A stretch of 64,000 nucleotides of DNA from Opitutaceae bacterium (lineage in GTDB: Bacteria; Verrucomicrobiota; Verrucomicrobiia; Opitutales; Opitutaceae): contig JACSRI010000137.1 of the NCBI GenBank assembly GCA_014879845.1, forward strand, positions 1 through 64,000. Direction: 5' to 3'. This document shows positions 7,650 to 15,951 of the stretch, in pieces. A program made the position numbers and the translations under genes. Below the pieces are notes generated by a model. The model saw only the letters and a list, made by a program, of their open reading frames with translations, was not told the DNA's origin and did not search any database. How positions within the stretch are numbered: the stretch's first letter is position 1; each line of letters begins with the position of its first letter.

Positions 7650-9116
7650 ATGTGCACCGATGCCGAATTGCTCCAGCGCTACGTTCGTGACCGGGAGGAG
7701 GCCGCCTTCTCGGAACTGGTCGGGAGGCACCTTCCAGTCGTCTATGCCGCGGCGCTTCGCCGAGCCGCGGGTCGGGCTGAGCTGGCCGAGGACGCGGCGC
7801 AGCAGGTGTTTTGCGACCTCGCCCGCAAGTCGGCCACGCTCATGCACCACGACTCGCTGATTGGCTGGCTGTATCGGAGCGTCCGCTACGCGGTGATCGA
7901 CGCGCTCCGCGCCGACGTGCGGCGGCAGAGGCTCGTGCAGCGCGCGGCGCAGGAGGTGGTCGGCATGCCTGAGGACAACCCGCCGGACTGGGAGGAGCTG
8001 CGCCCATGGCTCGATGCGGCGATGGACGACCTGCGCGCGGGCGACCGCGAGATCGTGCTCATGCGCTACTTCTACGATCTCTCCTACCGCGAGATCGGCG
8101 AGCGCCTCGGCGTGCCGGAAAACACCGCCCGCATGCGCACGGAGCGTGGGCTCGATCGTCTGCGCGCCTTGCTCGCGCGACGCGGCGTGCGCTCGAGCGC
8201 GGCGGCGCTGGTCGTCGCTCTCGGGCACGAGGCCTGCGCCTCGGCTCCCGCGGGCGTCAGTCTCGCGGTGACGCAGGCGGCGCTCGCGGTCGGGCCGGCC
8301 CACGGAGCCGGCGCGGTGCTCATGACTTTCCTTATGGCCAAATACACCATCCCTGTGCTGAGCGGCCTCGTGGCCGCCGGAGTCACCGCGGTCGTCTGGA
8401 CCGCGTCGTCGGAGCGCGTGAGCGCCGAAGAACTCGCCGCGCTGCGTGCCGAGCGCGACCAACTGCAATCCCAACACGCCGAGGCGGGGTCGGGGAGTGC
8501 GGTCGCCGCGGTGCCGGCCGCAGCCACGGCGGCGACGCCGGTCTCCACCACGCCGGTTTCGACTTCGGCCACGGCGATCTCGACGGAACCGACGGCTGCA
8601 TCTCCATATCCGGCGACACAGGGCGAAGTCACCGCGCGCGGCCACAGTAACCACGGTACGGCGACGCCGATGGATGCGGCGATGACCTTCGCCTGGGCCT
8701 GCGACATCGCAGATCCGGTCGAACTGGAGCGGCTGATCACGTTTGATGCGGACGGTCGCGCGGCGGCCCTCGAGGAGTTGGCGCGCATGCCGGAGGAGGT
8801 CCGCACGCAATTCTCCACGCCGGAGGCGCTCTATGGCATGCTCATGGCCGGGTCGTGCCTGGAGGCGCCGCCTCCCGGAGCGGACATGATGCGGCAGTTC
8901 ATCACCATGGTCGAGCTGACGCCGGACCGCTATGCCTCACGCAAAAAAGGCAGCGACCGCAACTTCCACGAATACCAGCGGACCGAGGCTGGCTGGAAGT
9001 ACGTCATCCCGGTCGCCGGCGTGCGCGGCCTGCCGGGCATCCTGAAAAGCGATACGCTGGCGCGCCTGAGTGCGCGGGCATCGGCTCCGGCCCAGACGGC
9101 GACTCCCGCACCATGA
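7650..9116 (+). CDS. Membrane-tethered ECF sigma factor with C-terminal sensor-like domain
   Basis: The 488-residue protein has sigma region 2 (EDAAQQVFCDLARKSATL, with core-binding and -10 helices) at about 10-95 and region 4 (LMRYFYDLSYREIGERLGV plus ENTARMRTERGLDRLR) at about 130-180. An Ala-rich stretch and one membrane segment (IPVLSGLVAAGVTAVVWTA) lie near 235-255, then a short coiled coil (SAEELAALRAERDQLQSQ), an Ala/Thr/Pro linker to about 330, and a folded C-terminal domain to 488. With the sigma part in the cytoplasm, the tail would be extracytoplasmic. The same TM, coiled coil, linker and domain recur as a separate protein in the next gene, whose start overlaps this stop by 4 bases. 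The signal sensed is unknown. Confidence 0.88.
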   Translation: MCTDAELLQRYVRDREEAAFSELVGRHLPVVYAAALRRAAGRAELAEDAAQQVFCDLARKSATLMHHDSLIGWLYRSVRYAVIDALRADVRRQRLVQRAAQEVVGMPEDNPPDWEELRPWLDAAMDDLRAGDREIVLMRYFYDLSYREIGERLGVPENTARMRTERGLDRLRALLARRGVRSSAAALVVALGHEACASAPAGVSLAVTQAALAVGPAHGAGAVLMTFLMAKYTIPVLSGLVAAGVTAVVWTASSERVSAEELAALRAERDQLQSQHAEAGSGSAVAAVPAAATAATPVSTTPVSTSATAISTEPTAASPYPATQGEVTARGHSNHGTATPMDAAMTFAWACDIADPVELERLITFDADGRAAALEELARMPEEVRTQFSTPEALYGMLMAGSCLEAPPPGADMMRQFITMVELTPDRYASRKKGSDRNFHEYQRTEAGWKYVIPVAGVRGLPGILKSDTLARLSARASAPAQTATPAP

Positions 9117-9784
9117 ACCGCGTGGGACGATCCAGTCTTGGCGCGCTGGCGGCGGCCGGGCTGACGCTCGGTTGCCTGTATTGGATCGACCAGAGGCGCG
9201 CCGGCGAGGCGGGCGCGCTTCGGAGCGAGATAGCCGGATTGCGTGCTCGAGCCGCGGCGCGGGAGCCGGTAGCTCCCCCGGCGATGGCGGCGACTCCTGG
9301 GGGCGGCGTGTCGGTCGCGACGCCGGCACCGACGGCGGCGCCGGCAACGCCGCCACCTCCGCTGCCGATCTACCGTAACGAGGGCAGGGCGACAGCGCGC
9401 GCCGCCCTGCAGACGCTGGCCTGGGCCAGCGATCGCGGCGATGTGACGACGGTGCAGGCCATGTTGGTTTTCGACGATGCAGCGCGGACCAAGGCCGAAC
9501 AGTTGTTCTCCTCCATGCCACCAGAGGCTCGTGGCTCGTGGCGCAGCGTCGACGACATGGCGGCGTCGCTGATCACCATGTCCGGGATGCAGGCGCCATT
9601 TCCCGCCGCGGATGTGCTTGAGCACATCGAACTCGAGCCATTGAGCCCGGAGCGTGCGCGGCTGCACTTGCGGGGAACCCGGCGCGATGGATTGGAGTTT
9701 CAGCGCACGAGCACGGGCTGGAGCTACGTCATCTCGGAGGTGATGGTGGACCGGTACATCCAGCAACAGGCTGCGGGGCGTTGA
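9113..9784 (+). CDS. Membrane-anchored paralogue of the sigma factor's C-terminal half
   Basis: The 223-residue protein has an N-terminal membrane segment (SLGALAAAGLTLGCLYWI), a short coiled coil (LRSEIAGLRARAA), a Pro/Ala/Thr linker and a C-terminal domain. That domain matches the tail of the preceding sigma factor: TLAWASDRGD vs TFAWACDIAD, LFSSMPPEAR vs ELARMPEEVR, FQRTSTGWSYVIS vs YQRTEAGWKYVIP. It seems to be a duplicated sensor half without a sigma domain. The ATG overlaps the upstream stop (ATGA), so translation is probably coupled. It may heterodimerise with, or compete against, the sigma factor's tail. I know no named family for the domain. Confidence 0.8.
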   Translation: MNRVGRSSLGALAAAGLTLGCLYWIDQRRAGEAGALRSEIAGLRARAAAREPVAPPAMAATPGGGVSVATPAPTAAPATPPPPLPIYRNEGRATARAALQTLAWASDRGDVTTVQAMLVFDDAARTKAEQLFSSMPPEARGSWRSVDDMAASLITMSGMQAPFPAADVLEHIELEPLSPERARLHLRGTRRDGLEFQRTSTGWSYVISEVMVDRYIQQQAAGR

Positions 9785-9834
9785 GCCATGGTGCGGCTCC
9801 ACCCGTCGGAGGGGCGCAGGCTCGTGCCAGTCGA

Positions 9835-11235
9835 CTACGCGTGCGCGCGGCGCTCGAGGCGCGTGCAGAGGAAGCCGTAGAGGGCGATGACCACGAAGCA
9901 GGCGGCGGGCAGGAAGAACGAGACGCGCACGGATTCGAGGTGTTGGCCGAACAGGGTCATGCCGCTGCCGTCGATCGCCTTGCCCTGCCAGAGCGGCATG
10001 AAGGCGCCGCCGACGATGGCGAAGATCAGGCCGGCCGAGCCGAGCTTGGCGTGGTTCGGCGTCAGGCCGTCCAGTGCGATGCCGTAGATCGTCGGGAACA
10101 TGAGCGACATGCAGCCCGACACGCCGATCAGGCAATAGAGCCCTGGCATGCCCTGGATGAAGATCGCCGCGAGGGTCAGCAGCAGGCCGCCGACGGCGAG
10201 GATGCCGAGCAGCAGTCCGGCGTTGAGGAAGCGCAGCAGGAACGTGCAGATGAACCGGCTGGTGAGGAACAGCACCATCGCGGCGATGTTGTAGTTCTGC
10301 GCCTGTGCGGCGGTGAGGCCGACGAGTGTCATCCCGTAGTGGATGATGAAGGTCCAGCACATGATCTGGGCCCCGACGTAGAACGTCTGCGCCACCACGC
10401 CTCCGATGTAGTGGAAATTGGCCAGGCGCCGGAAGAGTTCGCCGAGACCGATCGGCTCGTCCTCGTGCCCGGTGTCAGGCATCCTGGATACGGCGAAGAT
10501 CACCAGCACCAGGAGCACGACCACGGCGATCGCGGCGTAGGGGATCATGACGACGTTGAGGTCGTGCTTCACCATCTCGAGGTGGTTTTCCGGGCTGGTC
10601 TTTGCGAACGTCTCGAGTGACTGGATGAGCAGGCCGTCGACCTGGCTCGGCAGCATGTCCTTGTATTCCGGATGCGCGGCGATCTCGCTGTCGCGGAACT
10701 GGCCGACCTGCAGGTTCGGCAGGATGAACAGGCTCGCGACGAGCATGCCGGTGAGCGAGCCGATGGGATTGAAGGCCTGGGCGAGATTGAGCCGGCGGGT
10801 CGCGGTCTGGGGCGAGCCCATGGAGAGGATGTAGGGGTTCGCGCTCGTCTCGAGGAAGGCCAGGCCGAAGGTGAGCACATAGAAGCCGAGCAGGAAGATG
10901 TTGAAGTTCATCTGCGTGCTCGCGGGGATGGTCAGCAGCGCGCCCGCGGCGTAGAGGCCGAGCCCGATCATGATGCCCGCCTTGTAGGAGAGCTTGCGGA
11001 TGACCAGCGCGGCCGGGATCGCCATCGTGGCGTAGCCGCCGTAGAAGGCCCACTGCACCAGACTGCTCTGCGCATTGCTGATGAGGAAGATCTCGCGGAA
11101 CGCGCGCACCAGCGGGTTGGTGATATCGTTGGCGAAACCCCAAAGCGCGAACAGCGTCGTCACGACGATGAACGCATAGAGAAATCGGGCGGGGACGACG
11201 CGGTGATCTGTGTCGGGGGAGTGGGGCGAGGACAT
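9835..11235 (-). CDS. fucP: FucP-type L-fucose:H+ symporter (MFS)
   Basis: The 466-residue protein has about 12 membrane helices and features of the FHS/FucP family: ALWGFANDITNPLVRAF in helix 1 (with the conserved Asn-Asp), QWAFYGGYATMAIPAALV, LAFLETSANPYIL and NLAQAFNPIGSL. FucP imports L-fucose with protons across the inner membrane; related members take galactose, glucose or other sugars, so the exact substrate is inferred from context. It lies 49 bases downstream of the aldo/keto reductase gene on the same strand, almost certainly in one operon, next to a divergent AraC regulator. Confidence 0.85.
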   Translation of the reverse strand: MSSPHSPDTDHRVVPARFLYAFIVVTTLFALWGFANDITNPLVRAFREIFLISNAQSSLVQWAFYGGYATMAIPAALVIRKLSYKAGIMIGLGLYAAGALLTIPASTQMNFNIFLLGFYVLTFGLAFLETSANPYILSMGSPQTATRRLNLAQAFNPIGSLTGMLVASLFILPNLQVGQFRDSEIAAHPEYKDMLPSQVDGLLIQSLETFAKTSPENHLEMVKHDLNVVMIPYAAIAVVVLLVLVIFAVSRMPDTGHEDEPIGLGELFRRLANFHYIGGVVAQTFYVGAQIMCWTFIIHYGMTLVGLTAAQAQNYNIAAMVLFLTSRFICTFLLRFLNAGLLLGILAVGGLLLTLAAIFIQGMPGLYCLIGVSGCMSLMFPTIYGIALDGLTPNHAKLGSAGLIFAIVGGAFMPLWQGKAIDGSGMTLFGQHLESVRVSFFLPAACFVVIALYGFLCTRLERRAHA

Positions 11236-11284
11236 GGGGCGGTGTCGAGAGAAGGTAAGTCGGGGCGGAGAGTCGCGGCGGTGA

Positions 11285-12238
11285 TCAGCCGATGATCGGG
11301 TCGCGGTTTTCCGGGCGTCCCCGCGTGAAGTTGTGGTTGTGGATTGGGCGCAGGATCGCGCGCACCTCGTCGATGAGCTCCTGCTCCAGCGGCGCCTCGG
11401 CGTAGACGATGTTTTTCCGGATGTTCTCGGGACTGGCCGAGCCGACGAGCGTCGTGGCGATGCCCGGGTGGCTGATGGCGAACTGGATCGCGAGCTTCAC
11501 GATGTCGACGCCCCGGGCGCGGCAAAACTTCACGGCCTCGCGGGCCACCTCGACCATGCGCGGCGGGGCGGGATGCCACGCGGGCACACCGCGCTCGGTG
11601 AGCAGGCCCATGCCGGTGGGGGAGGCGTTGATGATTCCGACGTCCTTGGACTGCAGATACGGGACCATGTCGGCCAGCGCCGTGTCATTGAGTTCGTAGC
11701 GGCAGAAGGAGAGCACAGTGTCGACGACCCCGGGGCCGACGCGGTCGAGCACGGCGGGAAAGATGCGCAGCGGCAGGCCGGTGATGCCGATGAAGCGGAT
11801 GCGCCCGGCCTCGCGCAGCCGGACCAGCGCGGGCAGCGTCTCGTTCACGATCTGGTCGATGTCGGCGAACTCGATGTCGTGACACTGCAGCAGGTCGATC
11901 GTCTCCACGCCGAGGCGCGCGCAGCTCTCGTCGAGCGAGCGCGTGACGCGTGCGGATGAGAAGTCGAACTCACCTTCGCCGTATTGCCCGACCTTGGTGG
12001 CGAGGATGTATTTCTCGCGCGGGATACCCTTGAGCGCGCGGCCGAGCACGGTCTCGGCCTTGGTCGCGCCGTAGTAGGGCGACACGTCGATGAAGTTGAT
12101 CCCGAGGTCGAGGGCCACGTGGACGGAGCGGATCGCCTCCGCGTCGTCCGTCGGGCGGAAGACGCTGCCGAGCGAAGAGGCGCCATAGCTGAGAATCGAG
12201 ACATCGAGGCCGGTGTGGCCGAGCTTGCGGGTGTGCAT
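11285..12238 (-). CDS. Aldo/keto reductase resembling L-galactose/L-fucose dehydrogenase
   Basis: The 317-residue single-domain TIM-barrel oxidoreductase has family residues Asp in FIDVSPYYG (Asp and Tyr of the catalytic tetrad), Lys in ILATKVGQYG and His in LLQCHDIEF. Motifs HDIEFADIDQIV, RFIGITGLPLRIF, INASPTGMGLLTERG and PAWHPAP are strikingly close, from memory, to plant L-galactose dehydrogenase. L-galactose and L-fucose differ only at C6, and the partner gene is a fucose permease, so oxidation of L-fucose to its lactone with NAD(P) is the likely role. First gene of the operon, transcribed away from the AraC gene. Confidence 0.8.
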   Translation of the reverse strand: MHTRKLGHTGLDVSILSYGASSLGSVFRPTDDAEAIRSVHVALDLGINFIDVSPYYGATKAETVLGRALKGIPREKYILATKVGQYGEGEFDFSSARVTRSLDESCARLGVETIDLLQCHDIEFADIDQIVNETLPALVRLREAGRIRFIGITGLPLRIFPAVLDRVGPGVVDTVLSFCRYELNDTALADMVPYLQSKDVGIINASPTGMGLLTERGVPAWHPAPPRMVEVAREAVKFCRARGVDIVKLAIQFAISHPGIATTLVGSASPENIRKNIVYAEAPLEQELIDEVRAILRPIHNHNFTRGRPENRDPIIG

Positions 12239-12299
12239 CGGGCGGGTGGCGGTGAGCCGGGGTATGTGGATTTGTAGCAGAAGAGCAGCCCGGGGTTAC

Positions 12300-13238
12300 A
12301 TGGCTGTTTTCTTCGCTGGCATGACGATTCTTGATCTCGAGTGCGGACACCGACATCTCTGGCGCGTGAGCAAGCCGATGCCCGAGGAGCCGCCCTACAT
12401 CTCCCGCCAGGTGCGCGAGGCAACGCGCTTCTATCTCGGCTCCGGGTCGGCGCCTGCTCGCGATCTCACGGTCATCTGTGGTGGCTGGGAGCGCACCACG
12501 CCCGACTACGTGATCCGGCGGGACACGTTTCCGTGGCTTGCCTTCGAGTTCGTCGCGGGCGGGCGCGGGAGCCTGGTGATCGGTGGTCGGCAGCACGCGC
12601 TGGGCCGCGGCAGCTGTTTCGCCTACGGCCCGGGGGTGCCGCATCGGATCGAGTCCGACCCGAGGCGGTTGCTCTCCAAATACTATGTCAACTTCGGTGG
12701 GCGCGAGGCGGCCAATCTTCTCTCCGCCGTCATGATGAGCCCGGGCCAGTCCCGCGTCGTGGACAACCCCGGCGAGATCGAGGCCGCGCTCGACGTGATG
12801 ATCGCCGATGGCGGCCGTCCGCGCCCGCAGGCGCCGATGATCGCCGAACTGCAACTGCACGTGCTCCTGCTCAAGCTCGGCGACGAAGGCGCCGCCGAGG
12901 ATGCCGCCGACCGCCGCTCACGCCAGACCCTGCGGGCGTGCCTGAGTCACATCGACAGCCACTTCCTCGAGCTTATCACCGCGGAGCAGGTCGCGGCGGC
13001 GTGCCATGTTTCACCGAGCCACATGGCGCGGTTGTTCAGCCGGTTTGGATACGCCCCGCCATATGAGTACCTCGTCCGGCGCAAGATGGTGCACGCGGCC
13101 GAACTCTTCGACTCCGGTTACCTGCTCGTGCGCGAGGTGGCGGAGCGGCTGGACATGGACCCGTTCCAGTTCTCGCGCGTCTTCAAGCGCGTGCACGGCC
13201 TGAGCCCATCGGAGTTCATCCGGCGGCATGGTGGGTAG
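12300..13238 (+). CDS. AraC-family transcriptional regulator
   Basis: About 312 residues. The N-terminal cupin-like sensor domain has RDTFPWLAFEFVAGGRG and the HxP-type motif YGPGVPHRI. The C-terminal double helix-turn-helix contains LITAEQVAAACHVSPSHMARLFSRFGY and VREVAERLDMDPFQFSRVFKRVHGLSPSEFIRR. Possible starts are 12300, 12321 and 12378; none has a clear ribosome-binding site and 12300 is kept as the longest ATG start after the divergent gene. Only 61 bases separate it from the reductase gene, so it most likely controls the reductase-permease operon, with the sugar as effector. Confidence 0.88.
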   Translation: MAVFFAGMTILDLECGHRHLWRVSKPMPEEPPYISRQVREATRFYLGSGSAPARDLTVICGGWERTTPDYVIRRDTFPWLAFEFVAGGRGSLVIGGRQHALGRGSCFAYGPGVPHRIESDPRRLLSKYYVNFGGREAANLLSAVMMSPGQSRVVDNPGEIEAALDVMIADGGRPRPQAPMIAELQLHVLLLKLGDEGAAEDAADRRSRQTLRACLSHIDSHFLELITAEQVAAACHVSPSHMARLFSRFGYAPPYEYLVRRKMVHAAELFDSGYLLVREVAERLDMDPFQFSRVFKRVHGLSPSEFIRRHGG

Positions 13239-13285
13239 GGGGGCTTCGGTGGCAGGCAGGTGCCCGCCACCGGTCCACGTCAATC

Positions 13286-13311
13286 AAGGTCGTGCGATCG
13301 CGCGCGACCTT
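13286..13311. terminator. Hairpin between convergent genes
   Basis: AAGGTCG (13286-13292) pairs with CGACCTT (13305-13311). It lies between the AraC gene and the convergent Dabb gene. There is no strong T-tract on either side, so termination is only suggested. Confidence 0.3.
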
Positions 13312-13385
13312 CAGCCGGCACCCGGCTGGGCAATCATTGCCCGTTCGGCGGTACCGGCCTGGGTGGAGCGCGGCGGCAACTGCGC

Positions 13386-13775
13386 TCAGTTGGTCACGTC
13401 AAACGACGAACTCTGGGCGCGAATCGGGACGTAGGTCTCGTACCACTTCTTCTGCGCGTCGCTATCGGCGTACTCGGCGAGGGCCTTCTCGCTGGCGAAC
13501 TCCATGGCGATGACGTGGGTGCGGGGCACCTCGGTGCCGCGAGGATTCTGGACCTTGAGTGTCTTGATCCAGACGCGCCTGATTCCGGGATAAGTCTTTG
13601 TCAGGTTTCGGGCGCCATCGAGTGCCGCCTGAATCTGTTCCGGGGTGGTTCCCTCTTTGAAGGCGACCGTGACCACGTGGATCACCGTCTTGGGGGCGGC
13701 GTCGGCAGCGGCGAGGCGCGCTGTCGCACCGAAAATCAGGGCAGCCGAGAGGAGGGCGAGGACAAGTTTCTTCAT
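13386..13775 (-). CDS. Exported Dabb-domain (stress-responsive alpha/beta barrel) protein
   Basis: The 129-residue protein has a signal peptide (KKLVLALLSAALIFGATARLAAA). The mature part fits the Dabb ferredoxin-like fold: VIHVVTVAFKEGTTPEQIQAAL, a central strand with Lys/Val-rich residues, then HVIAMEFASEKALAEYADS and HxxxW-like QKKWYETYVPI. Dabb proteins are small dimers of unknown or varied function, and export is not the usual case. The start at 13775 gives the signal peptide; the frame continues upstream without a sensible sequence. Apparently monocistronic. Confidence 0.82.
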   Translation of the reverse strand: MKKLVLALLSAALIFGATARLAAADAAPKTVIHVVTVAFKEGTTPEQIQAALDGARNLTKTYPGIRRVWIKTLKVQNPRGTEVPRTHVIAMEFASEKALAEYADSDAQKKWYETYVPIRAQSSSFDVTN

Positions 13776-13898
13776 GGGTGGGACGCGTGGGTTGTTCGAA
13801 CGGTTGGTGGATTTCCGGCCACGAGCCCGCGAGGGCGAAGGTGCCGGAGACGGAAAAGACGTGTCGGGTGCGACGAGGGTTTCCACGCGTTTCATGAA

Positions 13899-14144
13899 TC
13901 AGGGGAGGAGGCCGAGCCTGGCGGCTCCGGGCCTTCGGAGGTGCGATCCCTCTGCCGCGGAAAACGCGGGCGCGGCACGCGCCTCCTGGGGCGGATCGTG
14001 CGCGAGGCGCTTGTTCAGGGCGTCGGGCCGGACCTTGCCACCGTCGGGAAAACCTGCCGGGACCGAAGCCTGCACTGGCGCCGAGTGTGAGCAGGAAGGC
14101 ATGGTCCCGTGGGGAACGAGGCTGATCAGGACTTTTCTCATCAT
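13899..14144 (-). CDS. Doubtful small hypothetical ORF
   Basis: An 81-codon frame starting ATG-ATG, lying wholly between the Dabb gene and the second sigma gene. The first ten residues (MMRKVLISLV) look like the start of a signal, but the rest is not hydrophobic and matches nothing I know. Its middle contains LNKRLAH, encoded by the same 21 bases that encode the C-terminus of the mutase large subunit (16920-16940). Recorded because it is the only frame of size in a 419-base gap; it may well not be a gene. Confidence 0.2.
   Translation of the reverse strand: MMRKVLISLVPHGTMPSCSHSAPVQASVPAGFPDGGKVRPDALNKRLAHDPPQEARAAPAFSAAEGSHLRRPGAARLGLLP
14113..14141 (+). promoter_or_regulatory. Possible ECF-type promoter before sigma gene 2
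   Basis: GGAACG at 14113-14118, 17-base spacer, TCTCAT at 14136-14141, about 54 bases before the sigma ATG. The GGAAC core and spacing match the site before the first tethered sigma gene. Confidence 0.35.
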
Positions 14145-14194
14145 GGATGGAATCCTGTTCGGTCGAGCGGTCCTGCGGTGCTGATGATGGTGCG

Positions 14195-15808
14195 ATGGGC
14201 GAGAGCGATGTGGAGTTGTTGGGACGCTACGCGACCGGAGGATCGGAGGCGGCGTTTGCCGAACTGGTGCGCCGGCATGTTGCGCTCGTCTTCGGATCGG
14301 CCCTGCGCCGGACCAATAACAATCGGGCGCTGGCCGAGGAGATCGCGCAGACGGTGTTCGCGACGCTGGCGCGCGACGCGGCGCGGCTGCAGTCCGGGCA
14401 GGCACTCGCCGGCTGGCTCTATGTGGCGACGCGCCATGCGGCGGCGAATGTCATGCGTGCGGAGGCGCGCCGCGCGCGCCGGGAAGCGGAGGTTTGCGCG
14501 ATGGATGTGATCCACTCCTCGGATGACGCATGGAATCAACTCCGGCCCGAGATCGAGGCCGTGCTCGATGCGCTCGAAGCCCGCGAGCGCGATGTCGTGC
14601 TCCTGCGTTTCTTCGAGGGACGATCGTTTGGCGAGATCGGCGAGGCTCTCGCGATCTCCGAGGATGCGGCCCGCGTGCGCACGAGCCGCGCCCTGGAGAA
14701 ATTGCGTATCCGTCTGGCAAGACGCGGCATCACCTCGACCGCCGCGGCCCTGGGCGGCCTGCTGGCGACGCAGGCCGCGGGTGCCGTGCCGGCGGGCATG
14801 GCGGCTTCCATCGCGACAGCGGCCCTTTCCGGAGCGGCGGTGCCGCTCGCCATCGGCGCAAGTTTCGGGGCGAGCGCGCTGGGTGTCCTTACTTTCATGA
14901 ATACGACGAGGATTGCGGCGGGTGTAGCCGTCGCGGCGGCGGTGCTGGCCACGGGAGTCTCGGTCCAGGCGCTGCGCGAGCGCGGGAGTGCCCTGGCCGA
15001 ACTGCACGCGGCGTGTGGCGAGATGGACGCTCTTTCGCGGGCGCTGGCCGAGGCACGGGATGCCAGGCGCGGATTGGAGGAACGGCTCGCGACGGCCGTT
15101 CCTGCCACCGCGTCTCGAGATCCCGGGGGCGCGGCGGCGTCGGTGCAACGACCCGCCGAGGACGAACTCACGCGCGCGCTCGATATGCAGTATGGGAGTG
15201 ACGACTATATCACGGCATCCCAGCGCCTCGAGCGCGCGGTGTTCCCGTTTCAATACGGTCAACTCTGTCGACAGCTCGGCCTCTCGCCGCAGCAGGTGGC
15301 GGCCTTTGAACAGGCGCTTGCGGACCGCAGTACAGATATGAACGATGTGATGGCCGCTGCCCGCAGCCAGGGGCTCTCCACCACGGATCCCGCTGTGATC
15401 GAGATGGTCGGTTCCGCACAAACGCGGCGCGAGGCTACCCTCAAGTCGATTCTTGGAACCGAAGGATACGGCGCGTTCCAATCTTACCGGGCCATCGGTG
15501 GGGTGACGGAACTCAACGAGTTCCTCGTCGAGGCGCAGCTTCAAGGCATACCCATGAGCAGCGAGCAGGTGGATTTGCTCTTGCAGCAGAAGGCCGCACA
15601 CAGATCCCGGGTCAAAACCGCAACCAGCAGCGTGAGAGCGTATGACTGGGAGGCGATCACTCGCGACCTGGGCAGTGTGCTTTCGCCTGAACAGTTGGAG
15701 CTTCTGGGGCGTTTTGGCGAGATGAAGTCGGCGTTGGTTGCGAGAACGGTCGCCTCTTCGGCTTTGCGAAAACAGGCAGCCGACGCCGGCCCAGTGCCCT
15801 CGCCATAG
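14195..15808 (+). CDS. Membrane-tethered ECF sigma factor with a Spy/LTXXQ-like tail
   Basis: The 537-residue protein has sigma region 2 (ALAEEIAQTVFATLARDAARL) at about 15-90 and region 4 (LLRFFEGRSFGEIGEALAISEDAARVRTSRALEKLR) at about 125-175. An Ala/Gly-rich hydrophobic region and a membrane segment (IAAGVAVAAAVLATGVSVQAL) lie near 245-265, then a coiled coil and a C-terminal helical domain. The tail repeats a short pattern (LGLSPQQVAAF, PMSSEQVDLLLQ, LSPEQLELL) reminiscent of Spy/CnrR-type metal or misfolding sensors. It differs from the tail of the sigma factor at 7650. The ATG at 14195 was chosen because region 2 starts immediately after it. No anti-sigma gene is adjacent; the tail may act in its place. 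Confidence 0.85.
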   Translation: MGESDVELLGRYATGGSEAAFAELVRRHVALVFGSALRRTNNNRALAEEIAQTVFATLARDAARLQSGQALAGWLYVATRHAAANVMRAEARRARREAEVCAMDVIHSSDDAWNQLRPEIEAVLDALEARERDVVLLRFFEGRSFGEIGEALAISEDAARVRTSRALEKLRIRLARRGITSTAAALGGLLATQAAGAVPAGMAASIATAALSGAAVPLAIGASFGASALGVLTFMNTTRIAAGVAVAAAVLATGVSVQALRERGSALAELHAACGEMDALSRALAEARDARRGLEERLATAVPATASRDPGGAAASVQRPAEDELTRALDMQYGSDDYITASQRLERAVFPFQYGQLCRQLGLSPQQVAAFEQALADRSTDMNDVMAAARSQGLSTTDPAVIEMVGSAQTRREATLKSILGTEGYGAFQSYRAIGGVTELNEFLVEAQLQGIPMSSEQVDLLLQQKAAHRSRVKTATSSVRAYDWEAITRDLGSVLSPEQLELLGRFGEMKSALVARTVASSALRKQAADAGPVPSP

Positions 15809-15838
15809 GAACGGAGCAGCAATGTTCAGGTAGTCGCA

Positions 15839-15864
15839 GGCAGGCTGGAAGCCTGCGCCACGGG
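15839..15864. repeat. 26-bp REP-like hairpin repeat, copy 1
   Basis: GGCAGGCTGGAAGCCTGC followed by GCCACGGG, identical to 34390-34415. The core GCAGGCT-GGA-AGCCTGC is a perfect 7-bp hairpin. It lies between the second sigma gene and the toxin-antitoxin pair. Confidence 0.85.
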
Positions 15865-15913
15865 AGGTTTTCGGGTGGAACGTCGCTGCATGGTGTGTGC
15901 TGGGGTGGGGAAG

Positions 15914-15948
15914 TTGACAGCGCGCCGGAACGGCTACAAAAGTGTAGC
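15914..15948 (+). promoter_or_regulatory. Toxin-antitoxin promoter with overlapping palindromic operator
   Basis: TTGACA at 15914-15919 is a perfect -35; TACAAA at 15935-15940 is a plausible -10 with a 15-base spacer. GCTACA-AAAG-TGTAGC at 15933-15948 is a perfect 6-bp inverted repeat that covers the -10 and ends 3 bases before the antitoxin ATG. This is where an autoregulating Phd-type antitoxin would bind. Confidence 0.65.
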
Positions 15949-15951
15949 ACC

